This document shows positions 12,301-34,839 of a DNA stretch of 64,000 nt, piece by piece. The translations under genes were made by a program, and so were the position numbers. The notes under the pieces were generated by a model. It ran no database searches and was not told the DNA's origin. It saw only the letters and a program-made list of their open reading frames with translations. This DNA is from Trochalopteron elliotii (lineage: Eukaryota; Chordata; Aves; Passeriformes; Leiothrichidae), in contig JANPWX010000449.1 in assembly GCA_024734555.1 (NCBI GenBank), positions 4,787,611-4,851,610 of the forward strand. The letters are read 5' to 3'. Each line of letters begins with the position of its first letter. The stretch's first letter is position 1.

Positions 12301-15300
12301 GGATTGAAAAGAAAAAGCCTTTCTAAGGATTTTAGCATAAGGACTTTGTCTTATTTGGTGAGCTTTAATGTTCACACATGAGAGACTACAGCTCAGAGGA
12401 AATAGTTTGAAGATGCTTTTTTCAGATAGACAGATTGATAGGGCTTCCCATCTGCTTTAAAATCAGACTGAGATGAAGTGGCTTGTTAAATTGAGAGTTA
12501 GTGATATTCCTTGAGATACATTTCATTTTTCGTGAGAGTGATCAATTCTGCCTGCAATCTGTAGAACTGTCAAAGCAGCTGCTTGTGTTATTGCTGCCCA
12601 GTGCGACAATTTGACATAGCAGCTTTAAATTAGACTTCTGTTTGGATCCTGTTGAAGGAAGGAGTTTTGACATTGACTTTGTAGACAACTGGCTCCAGAT
12701 ATATATCTAAGCGATTTTCAGAATAAGTAATGTTATTCAGCATCAAAGAAATGTGTTTCATCTATGGCCCAGTCCCAATGTCCTTAAAAAGGTAACATTT
12801 ATGTTTAGTGTACTGGAAATCTGTCTGTTAAGTGGCAAGGCTGGCCACACAGTTAAGTTTCTGAATGGGGCAAACAGACTGAAAGTACAGGCTTTGTAAT
12901 GAAAAGCTGAGTATGAAAAATCTGTAGTAAATATGACTGGTTCAAAAGCAGTTGCTTCCAAGAACAAAAGGGACAAATGAACAATTTCATTCCAATTTTG
13001 CAATTTCTTCTCTCCCTCTGGAGTGTGAACCATAATTAGAGCACTTACACAAAATCACATTTGTCAGCCTGGCTGCTAAATTCCCCTTAAAGATTTATCC
13101 ACCAAGAGCAGCTTGTTACCACTCCCACTGCAGCCTACAGTTCTCATTTTCACTTTCAGGGACAGACAAGCAATTACTTTATCTCTATTGAAAATCTCAT
13201 GTAAGTCTAACTGCAGTGAAGTTAGGTAACATCAGATCTATACACAAGTAGCTTCCAACTTCATGACCAGCCAGCAAGGACCTGTCTTTCATCCAGGAGG
13301 AGCTTTATGAAAAGCTGTTACCAGAAGACAGTAAAGATTTGTCCTGAAGCTGACAGTTGTCCCACAGATGGACCAGTGTAGTAAAGGACTCTCCATAAGC
13401 TGTGAAGAACCATTGTGTGTACCTGTTTGCCAGGAAGATATCTCTCTTAATAAGTGAGAGAAAAGTTTCCATTCTAAGATCAGAAAGGGCCCCCAGGAAT
13501 GAGAGATCAGCCATCTCTAGAGAAGCTGAATCCCAGTGTCTTCTAGTACCATATGATTTGATAGAGCCCTGTAGCCAGAGGATCTCTTCCTGGCCCTTCT
13601 CCGAGTGCTTTGTAGGTGTTGCATCTTCTCATTGTTGAAGGATGCTGTTAATAGTTATAGTTCTTGTCATATCCCACTCAGTCCTGACAGACAAATCTTG
13701 AGAACATTAAACAAATTCAGAGGGAGAAACTCCATCTTTCTCAACCTCATATCACCCCCAAAGAGCAGTAGTTAACCTACTGATGCCTGTCAAGTACTTT
13801 GGAGATGAACTGTGCCACTGCTCCATGTTTCTGTGCAGAGCCACAAGCAAGCCTGGGCAGACACCCATCAGAGAGAGTGTACATGTCTGATAGGCATGGA
13901 TGCACTAGGGACATCTGGGCATAAAAAACAGGAAGATACAATTTTACTGGTAGTGATGTAGTTGTGTATCATTAGGATATGTGACAGTTTAGGGTCTTAG
14001 TAATACAGATAGGAAATCATACACTTAAACAAGTGCAAAGTTTCCTTTGGAGATGATGAAGGCTGTATAAATACCTTGGCAGATTAGTTATCAACTGATT
14101 TTAAAGTGTTACGTAGTAGCTATAGTCACTATCATAAATCCAGATGCCCTACATTTGGGTTTGTATGGTGGTATACATTTGTATACTGTCTATACTGCTG
14201 CCATCCAGTCCTGATTCTCTCTGGACATCTAAAGGGAAACCTCTGAGCATTCACAGAAGCAACTGCATTCTAGGACCAGCTGTGTCCTAGTTCTTGGCTG
14301 AGTTTCAGTACAATTCCAGCAGCTTTGAGTTCCTGCAGAAGCAGTGGTTCTGTGCTTTAACCTTTGTGTTGGCAATGCCTCTCTGCCTGCACAGATCCAA
14401 AGTCTCTCCCAGGTATTTCTCTTATCCGAAAAAAGAGCATTTAAGCACAATATGGAGGCCACCAGGCTGACAGAACCCCTTCAGTCTGTTGTGCCATGCC
14501 ACTAAGGGAAAAGTCCTTAGGATGTCCAAAAAATCTCCTTGTCTCTCAGCACTTAGCTAATTGGCTGGCTTTTCTCTTCCAACAGTGTTTGAGCTTCAGT
14601 TTGGCCACACTGTTCCCAGGTTTCCTCAGTGCAGACACGCTTCATCACCACCTCCCTCCTCCATTTCTCAGGTGCTCTTTGGGCTGGGATACAGGGTGCT
14701 CTCCCAGAACAGCAGGGCAGTCCCTGTAGTCATGGAACTAAGATAGACCTGAGGTCTTGCCTTTCAGCTAAGCCTCTTATGTGCCAAGGGAGCAGGACTC
14801 TAGAGCCTGCACCCCGTACATACAGGTGCACCAACAGCAGGGCTTCTGAAAGACAGACCTCTTTTCTCTGTGCAAAAGCACTTTTGTCCAGTGCTTTCTA
14901 TTGACTGGTTCTGGACAGCATCTTAGTCAGTGTGTGAGCTGTTAGTCCTCCTCAGCTCTTCCTCCCGTGGCCTGTTTCTGGAGCCCTAATCTTAGCTTAT
15001 GCAGGATCAGTCTGAAGTGCTCCATGTCAGAACTGTAGTGTCTGGCAGTAGCGACTGGCAGTGTCTAGCACAGGCAGTTTGCATCTTGCCTCTTTAGTCT
15101 GTGGGGATATATTTTCTCATCTGCTTGAAAAAACAGCCTGGGCCCACACTGAACATACTTTAAATACGGATTCAAATAAATCTGTGTTAATAGTTTTTAA
15201 TTCCAGGCAGAGTTTTATCATTATTTTGCAAAAATAGTTTGGGTTGGTTGATAGAATTTTTGTATTAAAATCCAAGCTGTTCTGAAAATCGTTTCTAGAA

Positions 15301-15484
15301 CTGGAAACACATTTTTCACATTTGGAAGTAACCACAATTATTTGTGCTGCCAAGGGCTTTGAAATATGGAAATGAGAGGTTTATTTAGTGTGTGGATCAA
15401 GCTTATAAACAGCTTAAGTCCTCATTCCTTCTAACATCTTAACAGCTGTGCAGTTTCTTACAAAATATGTTTTATCGTTTCAAG

Positions 15485-15599
15485 AAATGCTGTTAACCTC
15501 GCAGTTTTAAAACTGAATGAACAAGGCCTCTTGGACAAATTGAAAAACAAATGGTGGTACGACAAAGGAGAATGTGGCAGCGGGGGAGGTGACTCCAAG
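15485..15599 (+). CDS. GRIA4: GRIA4 flop exon (AMPA receptor subunit GluA4)
   Basis: This 115-nt exon encodes the alternatively spliced flop cassette of an AMPA-type glutamate receptor, at the end of the extracellular S2 ligand-binding lobe just before the last membrane segment. The first base (A) completes an Arg codon begun in the preceding exon; then 38 codons start [10 protein letters not shown] and end GSGGGDSK. The acceptor is TTTCAAG before the exon and the donor is AAG/GTTAGC, a weak donor with T at +3. The WWYDKGEC core is shared with the flip exon. Known for the family: flop receptors desensitise faster than flip receptors, and the cassette lines the dimer interface. The flop peptide alone would not separate GluA2, 3 and 4; the flip exon and C-tails downstream identify GRIA4. 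The split Arg codon is the R/G RNA-editing codon in GluA2-4, but its edited base would lie in the previous exon, which I did not find. Confidence 0.97.
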
Positions 15600-25139
<9,540 letters not shown>

Positions 25140-25701
25140 GGGTAGGACTTAGGGCCTACTACAGCGAGTGGGTGATGCATCTTGTAACGCAGTGTTGTGA
25201 CATGTCTGTCTAGTGCTGCTTGCTTCTGAACAGAGCTTTATATTTTGGAAAACTTCAGTGCAAAGTGGTTCAGTTCTTTTGGCTGCAGATGTACAGTATA
25301 TTATTCTATGTTGCTAATAGACATCTGCATTGCAAGGAATTTTTAACATGAAAAATACATTTTGAACAACTCAAAGTTGTCAAATCAGTTGCGAGATGGC
25401 AACTATTTTAAATTAGAAAGTATATGTCCAGAGGGCCAGTTTTTAAGTACTTGATTGGAAAGTCTATTTTCCGAAAGGTTTGCGCTCTACTCATGACAAA
25501 TTGCTGCAAGCCTGTATTATTCGATGTTGGCCCTATCTGTAGCCAAGATTCAGGATAGGCAACATCACTGAACCATAGTTAACCTAATGGAAGAAAAGGC
25601 ACTGTTACAAGAAGTCTAAATGTTGTTTTACCTTCTCTCCCTTCTCCCCTCCCTGTTCCTTCACCCTCCCTTTGATACATGTTTTATGCTAATTGTATGG
25701 C

Positions 25702-25721
25702 TTTTTTTTTTTTTTTTTTTT
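25702..25721. repeat. T20 homopolymer in the GRIA4 short-form 3' UTR
   Basis: Twenty consecutive T within a pyrimidine-rich stretch, about 560 nt after the short-tail stop. Confidence 0.95.
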
Positions 25722-26340
25722 CTCTCCCCACAATATCCTGCTCCAGGTCAACTTTTGCCCACTATAATAGTCACAAAGAGTCACTAACCAGTGAATAGAC
25801 CTTGATTATCATCCTTAGCTTTCAGTAACAAACCCCCTTCTTAGGTCAAGGCTAGTGTATTTTAGACATTCATGCAGTGATTTTGGAGGCTGAAGCTCTG
25901 ATGCTGCCGAGCTGCATCCTGCATAGCTCCCCTGAGTAGGTGTGCAGGGATGGTTTACTAGTGTACTTGCTCTCATCCGTACAGTGAGTATCTTGCCAAC
26001 TAATCATTAGACAAATCAACTCTTTGACCTTTGGAAATGGCACGCGGCAGCAAATTGAGCTTCTAAATATAACTTTTACGTGGCTCCCAAGCTATGCTGG
26101 CTGCTTTATAAGTGTGCAGCTAGCACCCTACCCCGTCATGGTGGTGCTCCTTTGCCCTTGCAAATAGCAAGCCACATGTCTCCTCTGTTAACAGCTATCT
26201 TCAGCTACATTTTCCTGAGCCATCCTTAAGAGTGAAGTAGAAAACACTAATTTAGGGAAACAAGATGAATAAGATAATACTTATGTTGCCACCTAGGAGA
26301 AAAAAAAAAAAAAGCTTGTAGGAAACAACTGGAGATACAC

Positions 26341-26460
26341 TTATAACTTTTTATTTATTATTTGTGTAGCGCTGGAGTAGACGGCGCTGCACAGTAGGTG
26401 AAGTGTGCCAGACACATAACAGGTCCCTGTCCCGAGGAGGTTACAGCCTAAAGGCACAGC
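26341..26460 (-). repeat. Ancient L2/CR1-type LINE or SINE 3' end
   Basis: On the - strand it reads GGTCCCTG-type text typical of old vertebrate LINE tails: GGCTGTAACCTCCTCGGGAC, then ACAGGGACCTGT, a GTGCAGCGCC block and an A/T-rich AATAATAAATAAA end. The same pattern is common in reptile genomes as a LINE-tailed repeat. It lies between the GRIA4 short-tail stop and the long-tail exon. Confidence 0.6.
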
Positions 26461-27255
26461 CTGTACAGTACCGAACCATTCAGTACAGAGCAAACACAGA
26501 GTGAGCAGAGAATGCTGTGTGAGCATTGGTAGCTGGAGCGCTGCGAGGAATAGGTGGGTTCTCGGGGCGCGAGGGATGGGGCTGACTGGGAAACTGTCCC
26601 CTACACACTGTTCTGTGGGGTTGGCTTTTCTTCCCTGTTCTACAAGGAGTCGTGACCCTGGGTGTATTCTAAATGTAACAGAGCTGCCAATTTCCCCATG
26701 AAAAAAAAAAAAAAAGTGTCTTAGCTGTGCACTTTGTTCACTAGTGAAAGTGTGAGACACACTATGTGTCAAACTATGTGTCAAGGGAACTCCAAGAGTA
26801 CAGACCAGTGTTCATTATTGTGAACGGGGACACAGGACTTCCAGATGCTAATATTAATCTCCCAAATCCAATCCCTACTATCAGTAACAAGGGTCTTAAA
26901 AAGAAGTAATCCTGTGCAAGTCATTGTGCAAAATGCAAGCGAAGGGTGCTTTTTTCCTTAAAATTCTTTAGTGATGTTCTCACAACTGAGAGCGTCCCCA
27001 GGCTGGTATAAAAGTAAGAATCCCAGAGAACATATTCCTGATCAAGTTTACAGAGTGCCATGCATTCAAAATACAATCTTAAAAAAAAAAAAAAAATTAA
27101 GCTTCCATTCAAATACTGACCTGACCCAAATTGGCTGAGCATGCTAAACATGGCATGACTTGACAATCCCCAGAGTTGCCACCCAGCTCTGTTATTCCAG
27201 TGCAACAGACACTGATTATACTTGCAGATTTTTTTTAGTCTTAGTGTTTTCTTAT

Positions 27256-27261
27256 AATAAA
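27256..27261 (+). terminator. Candidate poly(A) signal for short-tail GRIA4 mRNA
   Basis: This is the first canonical AATAAA after the TAG at 25139. It sits in an A-rich context, so a chance match is possible. Confidence 0.35.
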
Positions 27262-30200
27262 AAAAAATAGAGCTAACTGAATTTTTATTTAAAGGAAAGA
27301 TCATAGGTACCTTACTCTAAAGTGGATTTCTGTGTGACTTGTATCACAGAGATGAATTCCTATTGGAAAAATATATTTTAAGCAATACAAAAAAGATACA
27401 AAAACATTGCATTTTATTTTTCCAAAAATTCATTTTTGGGTCAGTCAAAACTTTTGACAATTAACATTTTAGGGTGCAGACTTTTAAAATTCACAAGAAA
27501 ATCACTAGGATTTTGAACAAATATTTACAGACTTCCCTCTGCTTATTTGGCGTAAATATTTATGTGAAATTGAAAATTTTCAAGTCAACTTCTTATAAAA
27601 ATGCTTGTGCTCATATGTGGACAACTGCCAAGGCCCAGTCACCCTCTCCTGGCCACACTGGCAGCGAGAGGTGCCTGTGTGCCACAGTGCACAGGGGGAC
27701 TATGCCATCTGTTCATACATGTGCTAGTCATAAACCCCTGTTTAGCTGGCAGCATTACAGAGCCCATGATGATGGCTGCACATATTTCTGTAGAAATATG
27801 TCTGTCTTAAACATTTTGAAACCTTTGATATGTTTTGGGCTTTTATCCAAGGAGTAAAGAGATGGTATTGGAACTAAAACTTGCTAATATGGAGAGATGC
27901 CTGGTGGTTCTAACCTGCATGAGTAACCAACATCTGACTTTTTAAGCTAACATCAAATATTTTTAATGGTATATGTTTTAAACTAATATAAAATAGCTTA
28001 AATAACCCTCTTGACAATTAATATTCATTACCATGATTTCTATTTTAGTTTCACACAGTCAAACATGAGCTGCCTCAGGGAAATTCACTGCGCCGTCAAG
28101 GGCGTTTATATAATAATGGACTAGTCTGCATGTGTGGGATAAAGACATTCAGAAGCACTGACAGGCAGTTGCATCTGCTGAAGACAGGGAAGAAAGTTTG
28201 CTGTAAGGAGGGAACAATCCTTTCCTCTTCCTCTGGGCAGCAGTTTTTCCATTGGTAGTAATTCCTTAGTAGAGCTGATACCGAGAGCAGTGAAGAGCTT
28301 AACATCCTTCTGTCCAGCTGCTCTAAGGTAAAGCCCTGCTGAGTTCCTCACCCCAAACCCACGGGCTTTTGAAGGGGTTGTCCCAGTATCCAGCCAGCCT
28401 CCACCACCATCACCTCTCCATGGCCTTCTCAGTGGGCCATGAAGCTCAGGAACCAGCTCCCAGCTCAGCTGTCTTCTCTTGCTCTCCTATCCCATGCTGT
28501 TGTTTAGAACTAATGAATAAAATTAATTTCAAAACTACAAAAAGCAATGAAAAACATTATTACAATTAACTACAAAAAAGATGAAGTGCTACAGGATGGC
28601 TCAGTAAGTGTGTAAGGTACTTATTTTGACTTGTATACTTCCAATTTCATAGTCAAGAGAGAAAAATACATTAAAAGTTCATCTTAGATATTTATGCCAA
28701 AGCCACCTCCATGTGACCCAAGTACTAGAGGAGCCTGAACTACAAAATAACCCACACACGGGCTAGGATATTTGTGTTACAAGACTGAGGATATCAGTTT
28801 CCAAAATTCCAATTTCCCATTAGGAACAGGGCAGTCAGTGTTTTCACGTGATTAATTTCACAACTAATCTAATCAAAACTAATGACAAATTTGAAAATAC
28901 GTTATCACTATTAACCACATACACTTACTGAAAGGAGACTTCAATGGTTTGGGTAATCACAGTAAATTCTGAGACTTTTCCCTCTTATCCCAGCCACTCT
29001 TCAAACTGTTTCTGCATCCAGGCCATAAATCTGAAGTTGTAGCAGCACAGTTAAGCAGAGTATTAGCCTGGCTTGTTACCTATAGCATAGTTTAAAACAC
29101 AGAGCAGACACCTACATGGTTACTTGGCTTTATGGCACTGTCCCAAGTACAAGTTTGACCTGTTCCTCCTGGCTTTGTAAGTGTCTGAGTTGTCCTGTGA
29201 TGTGTTGCTGAGCTGTTGTTAGCCTTGCACTGAGGACAAGAGTTACTTCCTTGCAGCTTTTCTGTTCTTCTGTGAAAGGCTGCTGAGAAAGTGTTGTTGT
29301 CTTTCTTTTCCTTTTTTTCTTTTTTTTTTATCCTGGATCCCTTTTACTGTCTTCCTGTCCTGAGTGTGTTGTCAATGGCCAGAAAGTTACTTAGACTGAG
29401 CTACTAAAGTACAGTTACATACAACTTGTATATCCCATACAAATCTGAGTGTTTTCACTCAGGTGGGAAACTCTGAATGGCCATGAACAGATAGCTGACC
29501 AGTGTGCTGGGGAGTGTCTGGTACACAATGATCACTTTCTGGGCAATTTAACACATCTGGAGCAAGCCGTCCCTTTTCCACCCAAGTTTGCTTTCTAATC
29601 TTGTTTGAACTCTCATCCCTCTCCCACACTAAAGCACCTTCAGTTTTTTTCTTGCCATTGACCAGAACGTGTTCTCTGCACTTCTGCAGTTACCAGTATC
29701 CATTTGCAGTGGGAGTCAGGACATGCACCATGTGGATCTCTAGCACACTACATTGCGTCTGTGCTTTGCAAATGCAGAGTGTTTCATTTGCTGCTGGGAA
29801 GTAGTTGAAGTTTTTGGTAATGTATAGGCCCAGGTCCCCATTTCATCATCACCTCTGCTGCACTTTTTGTACCCGGGTTTTTTAGATGAAGATATATTTG
29901 GTAACAGTCCCTGTCAAAAAGTACAGTGGTGGCAGGGAAAGTTTTCAAAGGATGTCCTTTACCAAAGCCAAGGTTTTTCAGTGTAAGGGGAATGCCATAA
30001 TGCCCTCTGTAAGCTGAGGCCTTTTCCTGAATTTGGGTGCTTTTGAGAGTTGAAGTTTTTAGGGTAATTGGTTTGGAAAGCTGCTTTTAAATCCAAGCTC
30101 TGACTGTGCCACAAACAGCCACTGTATTTTTGACAACTTTTTGAAGGAGCGACTGATAACAATGCAATATTAGACTGGTACATTCCCACAGAAGTGCACC

Positions 30201-31542
30201 AGAAGCAGTGGAAATGTTTAAGTGTTTTAAGGACTCTTCCTCATCCTTATGTATTCATATATAAAAATAACTCCACATATCAAACACCAGCTCAGGATTT
30301 CACTGCTACCTCAGAAGGAGAAACTGGGCTCAGAGGGATAAAGTTCAAAATGTAGAGATTAGTAATAAAGCAAACAAAATTACTTTATGACATTTGTCAT
30401 CTTTTTGCTCCTTTGTGAATGCACCCTCCAAACTCCCTGTTTTTCCCAGTTGGTATTTCAGACTGCATCCCTGCATACCATTTACATAGCTTCTCCTGAC
30501 TAGAAATCAGATTTCCCCTCTAATTAATATCTTAACATGGTTATCTCTGAAATCTCTTTTCATGTAGTATAGTCTGGGTGCCTTGCTGCATGTTTTGACC
30601 TTAGACACGTACCCTAATTTTAGTCATCTGGAAATCATTTACTTTAAACTCGTCATCCTTGTAATCACATGAGAGAGCCCTATTAGATTTGGCTACTGAT
30701 TTTTAGATGACTAAAGTTAGATGGCATAATTATAAATCTTTCAACAATTCCAGAATTTTTGCTTGAGTAATTTAGTCCCTAAACATAATATTTTGTTCTG
30801 ATTTAGCTGAAATCGAAGATTTTCAAGTAAAAAATTTAAACCTCCTTATGGGAAATTCAGACATAATGTAGAAAACCGTATTAAACTGTATTTTCTCTCA
30901 GTAAATTACATTTTCTTTGAAAGTTATCACCTTCTCTAATTGTAGGAAAATATATATATATGTGTGTAACAGATTTGAGGACAGTTCTCAGATTTCCTGA
31001 TACTAAATATTTCCATTGTGAAAATAAGTAATAATTTCTTTAGATTTGAATTATGAAATTGCCGGAGAGATAGCTGGTACAGTTATTGCAACTTATAAAC
31101 AATTTTCAGTAGTTATATTTAATCCTGGCATTCCTAGTTGAAGATCAAAGCCTATAAACACCTGTGCATGACTTTATTCACAGATGCTAATGCTTTCAGG
31201 TTCCAAAAGGTCTTCTCACTGTATATAAATTTAGTTTGAAGCAGTTTAGATGAAGGTATTACCTCTTCAGTTAATTTCATTATCAAATTCAGATTTTATA
31301 TTGAAATCAGTAACGATTTATTGTAATGAAATTTACCCTCAGAATTGCTAGTCTTTCTTTTTTCCAGTAGACTTAAGTGTTGTGTATTATATTTATGATG
31401 ATAACTATTTTTATATTTAACATTAACCTGAAAAAATGCAGATGTCTAAAATTTAATATTTTGGTGTTTGCTGTGTCCCGGTTGGTTGAAGGACAGAAAC
31501 ATTATAACACTTTCCTCTCTTCTGCTTTTTCTTCAAACCTAG

Positions 31543-31707
31543 CTTACCTTTTCTGAAGCCATAAGAAACAAAGCCAGATTATCCATCACAGGGAGCGTGG
31601 GAGAAAACGGACGCGTATTGACTCCCGACTGCCCGAAGGCCGTGCACACTGGAACTGCAATTAGACAAAGTTCAGGATTGGCTGTAATTGCATCGGACCT
31701 ACCATAA
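31543..31707 (+). CDS. GRIA4: GRIA4 long C-terminal tail exon
   Basis: After the acceptor AAACCTAG the frame from RMK continues as [14 protein letters not shown], through a segment with GSVGENGRV, and ends ASDLP with TAA at 31705-31707: 54 codons and a stop. This is the long tail of GluA4, the major form in mammals. It resembles the GluA1 tail; the membrane-proximal [14 protein letters not shown] block contains the serine in RLS known as a PKA/PKC target (Ser842 in rat numbering, from memory), and the same region binds protein 4.1-type partners (family knowledge). It lacks the SIKI PDZ ligand of the short form. The intron from 25029 to 31542 is 6.5 kb. Confidence 0.96.
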
Positions 31708-32250
31708 AAACCAAAAAAATAATTGAGTGCCTTAATCAAACTGTGTTGGTGACTGATGGGAACACAGCACAGACTGTCACGACATGGGAGTGTCATTGAT
31801 GAACTAATAATTTGGCTGAGAAAGGGAAGTACGTCCAAATGCGCCAGACATCATCAGCAACAATGTGTGCATGAGCTCAGCTCGGAAACCCAAACTCAGA
31901 TTTTATATCAGGAAAATTCATAATTTAGTTTTGTTGGGGGGAGGGGGCTGGGAAGGGTGTATTAACAGCAACAAATTTCACTTGAGTGGACTTAAAACTA
32001 ATAAGACTTGCCAATTTAGCGCATTAAACTGTGAAGAACATGCTCAGAAAGGACAACATTTTGGTCTTTGTCTTGACAAAGAGAGAAAAATAGCTATAGA
32101 AGTCAATGAACATGCTAACCTGTGTCTCCAGAACATCAATATATACAATGGAAGAATACTCAGCTGTTCAGCTGTAGAAATGAATCACTAAACTGTGATA
32201 AAAAAATAATAAATATGTAAATCCTGTGAAAAAAATAAAGAAATTATTTA
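31708..32250 (+). other. GRIA4: GRIA4 long-form 3' UTR
   Basis: AT-rich sequence follows the TAA at 31705-31707 and leads to two AATAAA hexamers at 32208-32213 and 32234-32239. These would give a compact 3' UTR of about 550 nt. The distal end is inferred from these signals alone. Confidence 0.6.
32208..32239 (+). terminator. Paired poly(A) signals for long-tail GRIA4 mRNA
   Basis: Two AATAAA hexamers 26 nt apart, about 500 nt after the stop codon. Further hexamers occur near 32392 and 32645 and may be alternatives. Confidence 0.5.
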
Positions 32251-34839
32251 CATTTTCTTTGGAAAAAGAGGAATATTGAAACATGCTTGCTTTTTAACTG
32301 ATGTAAATTCAGTAGAGGACAACACAATTCTTCTTTCTAACCATCTTAGGGAAAAATCATTGCAATAATTGATATAAAATGCCATCACTGTAATAAAATT
32401 CAGAGAATTTTTTTTTATAAAAGTTGTTGGTCATCCTCTTGTTTGCTGTTACCTTCATTCTGTTCCATCATTCCATGTTCCACAGATTTGCATCTGTCTA
32501 ATACAAGAAACAAAATGATAAAATGTTTAGAGTACTTCATCAGTCTGCAGTGTAGAATCAAAAGAGACTACGGGTCACTCATGTTACAGATATTATTTAT
32601 AATCTTGTTCTGTGTAAGAAACTGTGGTTTTTGTACCCACCAAAAAGAATAAAACAGCAATTGTTCTTATAATACTGACAGAGCTTGAGTTGTTTTCTGA
32701 TCATTAGGGATGCTACCTGGAAAACAGAAAAGGGCTGTTCATTTCTTACAACAGGATTCAGAATCTTGTCAGAGTCAGTCTGAGTCCCTGCACATTTCTG
32801 AACTGCTTTAAAGTCCATAAGGAGGAGGGGCTCTGAGCAGCTAAAGAATTGTCATGATTATTGACTCATTAAAAACCTTTCTGAAGTGTTAGGGAACCAT
32901 TTAGTGATAGCGTTTGCCCTCTGGGTAGGTCAAGGGGTGAGATGCCAGGGAGCAAGGAAGTACAAATGACAGTCCTCGAGACTGATGTGATAGGTGATAG
33001 ATGCAGCCTGCTTGGTATCCAGGAGCCTCAGTTTTCATCTCCCATGCCTGGGAAATGAAATGGCATGCCTGGGAAAGAGTAGCAGTCACCATTTGTATAA
33101 AAGCCAGATGCCAGCAGGAGCAGGCATGCCTGTAGGTGCAAAGTTGCAGCAAGTGTTCTGTGATGGTCATTCTTCTTGGCCTCACAAGACCTGGCAGTGG
33201 TGTCCAAACCCAGAGTGTTGCCAGCAGTGTAACATGCCAGAGCCCAGACTGCAAGTGAATCCAGACTTGGAGTAATCATAGCTTGTGAGTTCCCAGGCCC
33301 ACAAAGGGCCATGTTCCAATGGCTTGCCTTTCCCCAGAGCCCGGTGCTGGTGCCTCTCTCAGTCCCCAGGGCTCTCATGAAGAGGACAGTGGGGCCCAGG
33401 TGGAGCCCAATGCTGCCCAGCAAGGACCAGCCCCAAACTACTGCCAAAAACAGCAACCAGACGCTGCTGAGCTGAGGCTCCTTCTGCCTGGGGCAGACAG
33501 CTACAGAGTTGCACAGCAGGGGTTAGTTTCAGTCCAGATATCAGCAGTATAAATATGAGTTTCTTGCCTCAAATTCTCTATAGAGACTCTTCATAGCTAC
33601 TGGGAAGAAATAAATAACAAGAGTGAATGACTTCATCTTAAAGTAGATATTAAAATATCAGACAGCTGATCCACAGCAGCAAGAGCCTAAATCCATTCAC
33701 TAACCTTAATATAAACTGATGGAGACCAGTTCTTATGTAGAGCTTGACAGTGCAGGTAAACATGAAAATAAGGTAATGCTCACCCCTCAGGCATAACTGC
33801 AGTGTGCGCAGGGGTCTTAGAGAAAAAGTCAGATAACACTACAATGAATCACTGTGACTAAACTTACTTCGTATCCATGTTTTATTGGCAGGTTTAGCAC
33901 ATTCATGAGTTCCTGTGAATTGTTCTGTGTTTCTTTGGCTAGGTTTGTCTGGTTTTTCTCTTTTTTGAGAAAACCTGGAAGCTCCCTTCTTTTTACAGCT
34001 AAATTTAAAAAACAACGTCTGTGTGGGTTGGTTCTGAGTTTGTCTTTTGTTTTTAAAGAAAAAAGTGTTTCCCTCCATTTTTCACAAAGTAACATATTAG
34101 AGGCTGAACAGATTGAGAGACTGAGTATGAAGAATGCTGTCTCTTTTGTTTTACTGTGTCTGTCTGTTTTTTCCAGGAGCTTGTCTTCATCCTTTCCTTG
34201 TCCACGACTGTGAGCAGTGCCAAGGCTCTCTTGGGATATTTACTGTCTTCCAGTGTTACTCCTCTTATACAATCCCTTGTCTCTTTAACACATTGCATTT
34301 ATTTTTCACTTTCAAAAAACAGCCCATCACTGCTGTTGGAACTGTTGCTTCATGCAGCTCATTGTTCATTCCCTATGTCAGGTTTCCACTTGGCAATGAG
34401 GCACCCAAGTCCTTGAGAAGTCCAGTGCCATTAACAATGAATGGAGAAGGATTCAGAATTGAGCAGCATGAGCAGTGCAGCCACCGAGCTGCATGGCTGT
34501 GGAGCGGTGTGAGCCACCAAGACCATGTGGCCAACAGCCACTGTGGGGAATCACCACATCCTCTTACAATTTCCAAGCCTTGTCCTTGCCAAGGGAATGC
34601 TTTACGGAAAGAAAGCTTGGTCAGTCGAGGTAAAGAGAATACTCCCACTTTGCTGATGCCTGTCATAAGAAGATAAAATACTTGAAGAAAAAAAAAGAAG
34701 AAAAAATCTAGATAAGAAAATGCTACAGCAGGGAGAGTTGCACTACAGTTCAGGTGGTTGAGAAAGCAGTCTCAGGGTACTGGTCTGCTTTCTTCACAGT
34801 AACTTACTCTTTTGTCTCACTCCAAGAGGGTAGATGTTG

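Larger units (their letters stand above)
1..15484 (+). other. GRIA4: GRIA4 intron upstream of the flop exon (5' part outside the window)
   Basis: I found no exon before 15485. The exon expected just upstream in the gene (ending near ATPKGSSLR) was not found by reading, so this stretch is most simply one large intron or part of one. It contains four CR1 pieces and one probable LTR, listed separately. Outside these (about 4.4-6.3, 6.7-8.6 and 9.9-15.4 kb) the sequence is AT-rich unique DNA with no gene I can support. Confidence 0.75.
25140..31542 (+). other. GRIA4: GRIA4 short-form 3' UTR / long-form last intron
   Basis: This stretch is 3' UTR for short-tail transcripts and intron for long-tail transcripts. 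The first AATAAA downstream of the short-tail stop is at 27256-27261, so a short-form 3' UTR of about 2.1 kb is possible; earlier ends would need variant signals. It holds a T20 run (25702-25721), A runs at 26300-26313, 26701-26715 and 27081-27096, and an ancient repeat at 26341-26460. The rest shows no gene. Confidence 0.75.

Noticed and set aside
1..15484. Search for the GRIA4 exon that precedes flop, with the R/G editing codon.
   Set aside because: No stretch encoding the expected GYG-ATPKGSSLR ending followed by a donor was seen. The exon probably lies upstream of the window, but a manual reading could miss it.
26341..26784. Open frame of 147 codons on the - strand.
   Set aside because: Made of the ancient repeat and an A15 tract read as phenylalanines; no protein signature.
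33028..33456. Open frame of 142 codons on the - strand.
   Set aside because: Lies in the GC-rich patch where several frames are open by composition; no recognised domain.
34134..34676. Open frame of 180 codons on the + strand.
   Set aside because: No homology I recognise, low-complexity hydrophobic start, no splice context and overlapping frames on the other strand; consistent with chance.
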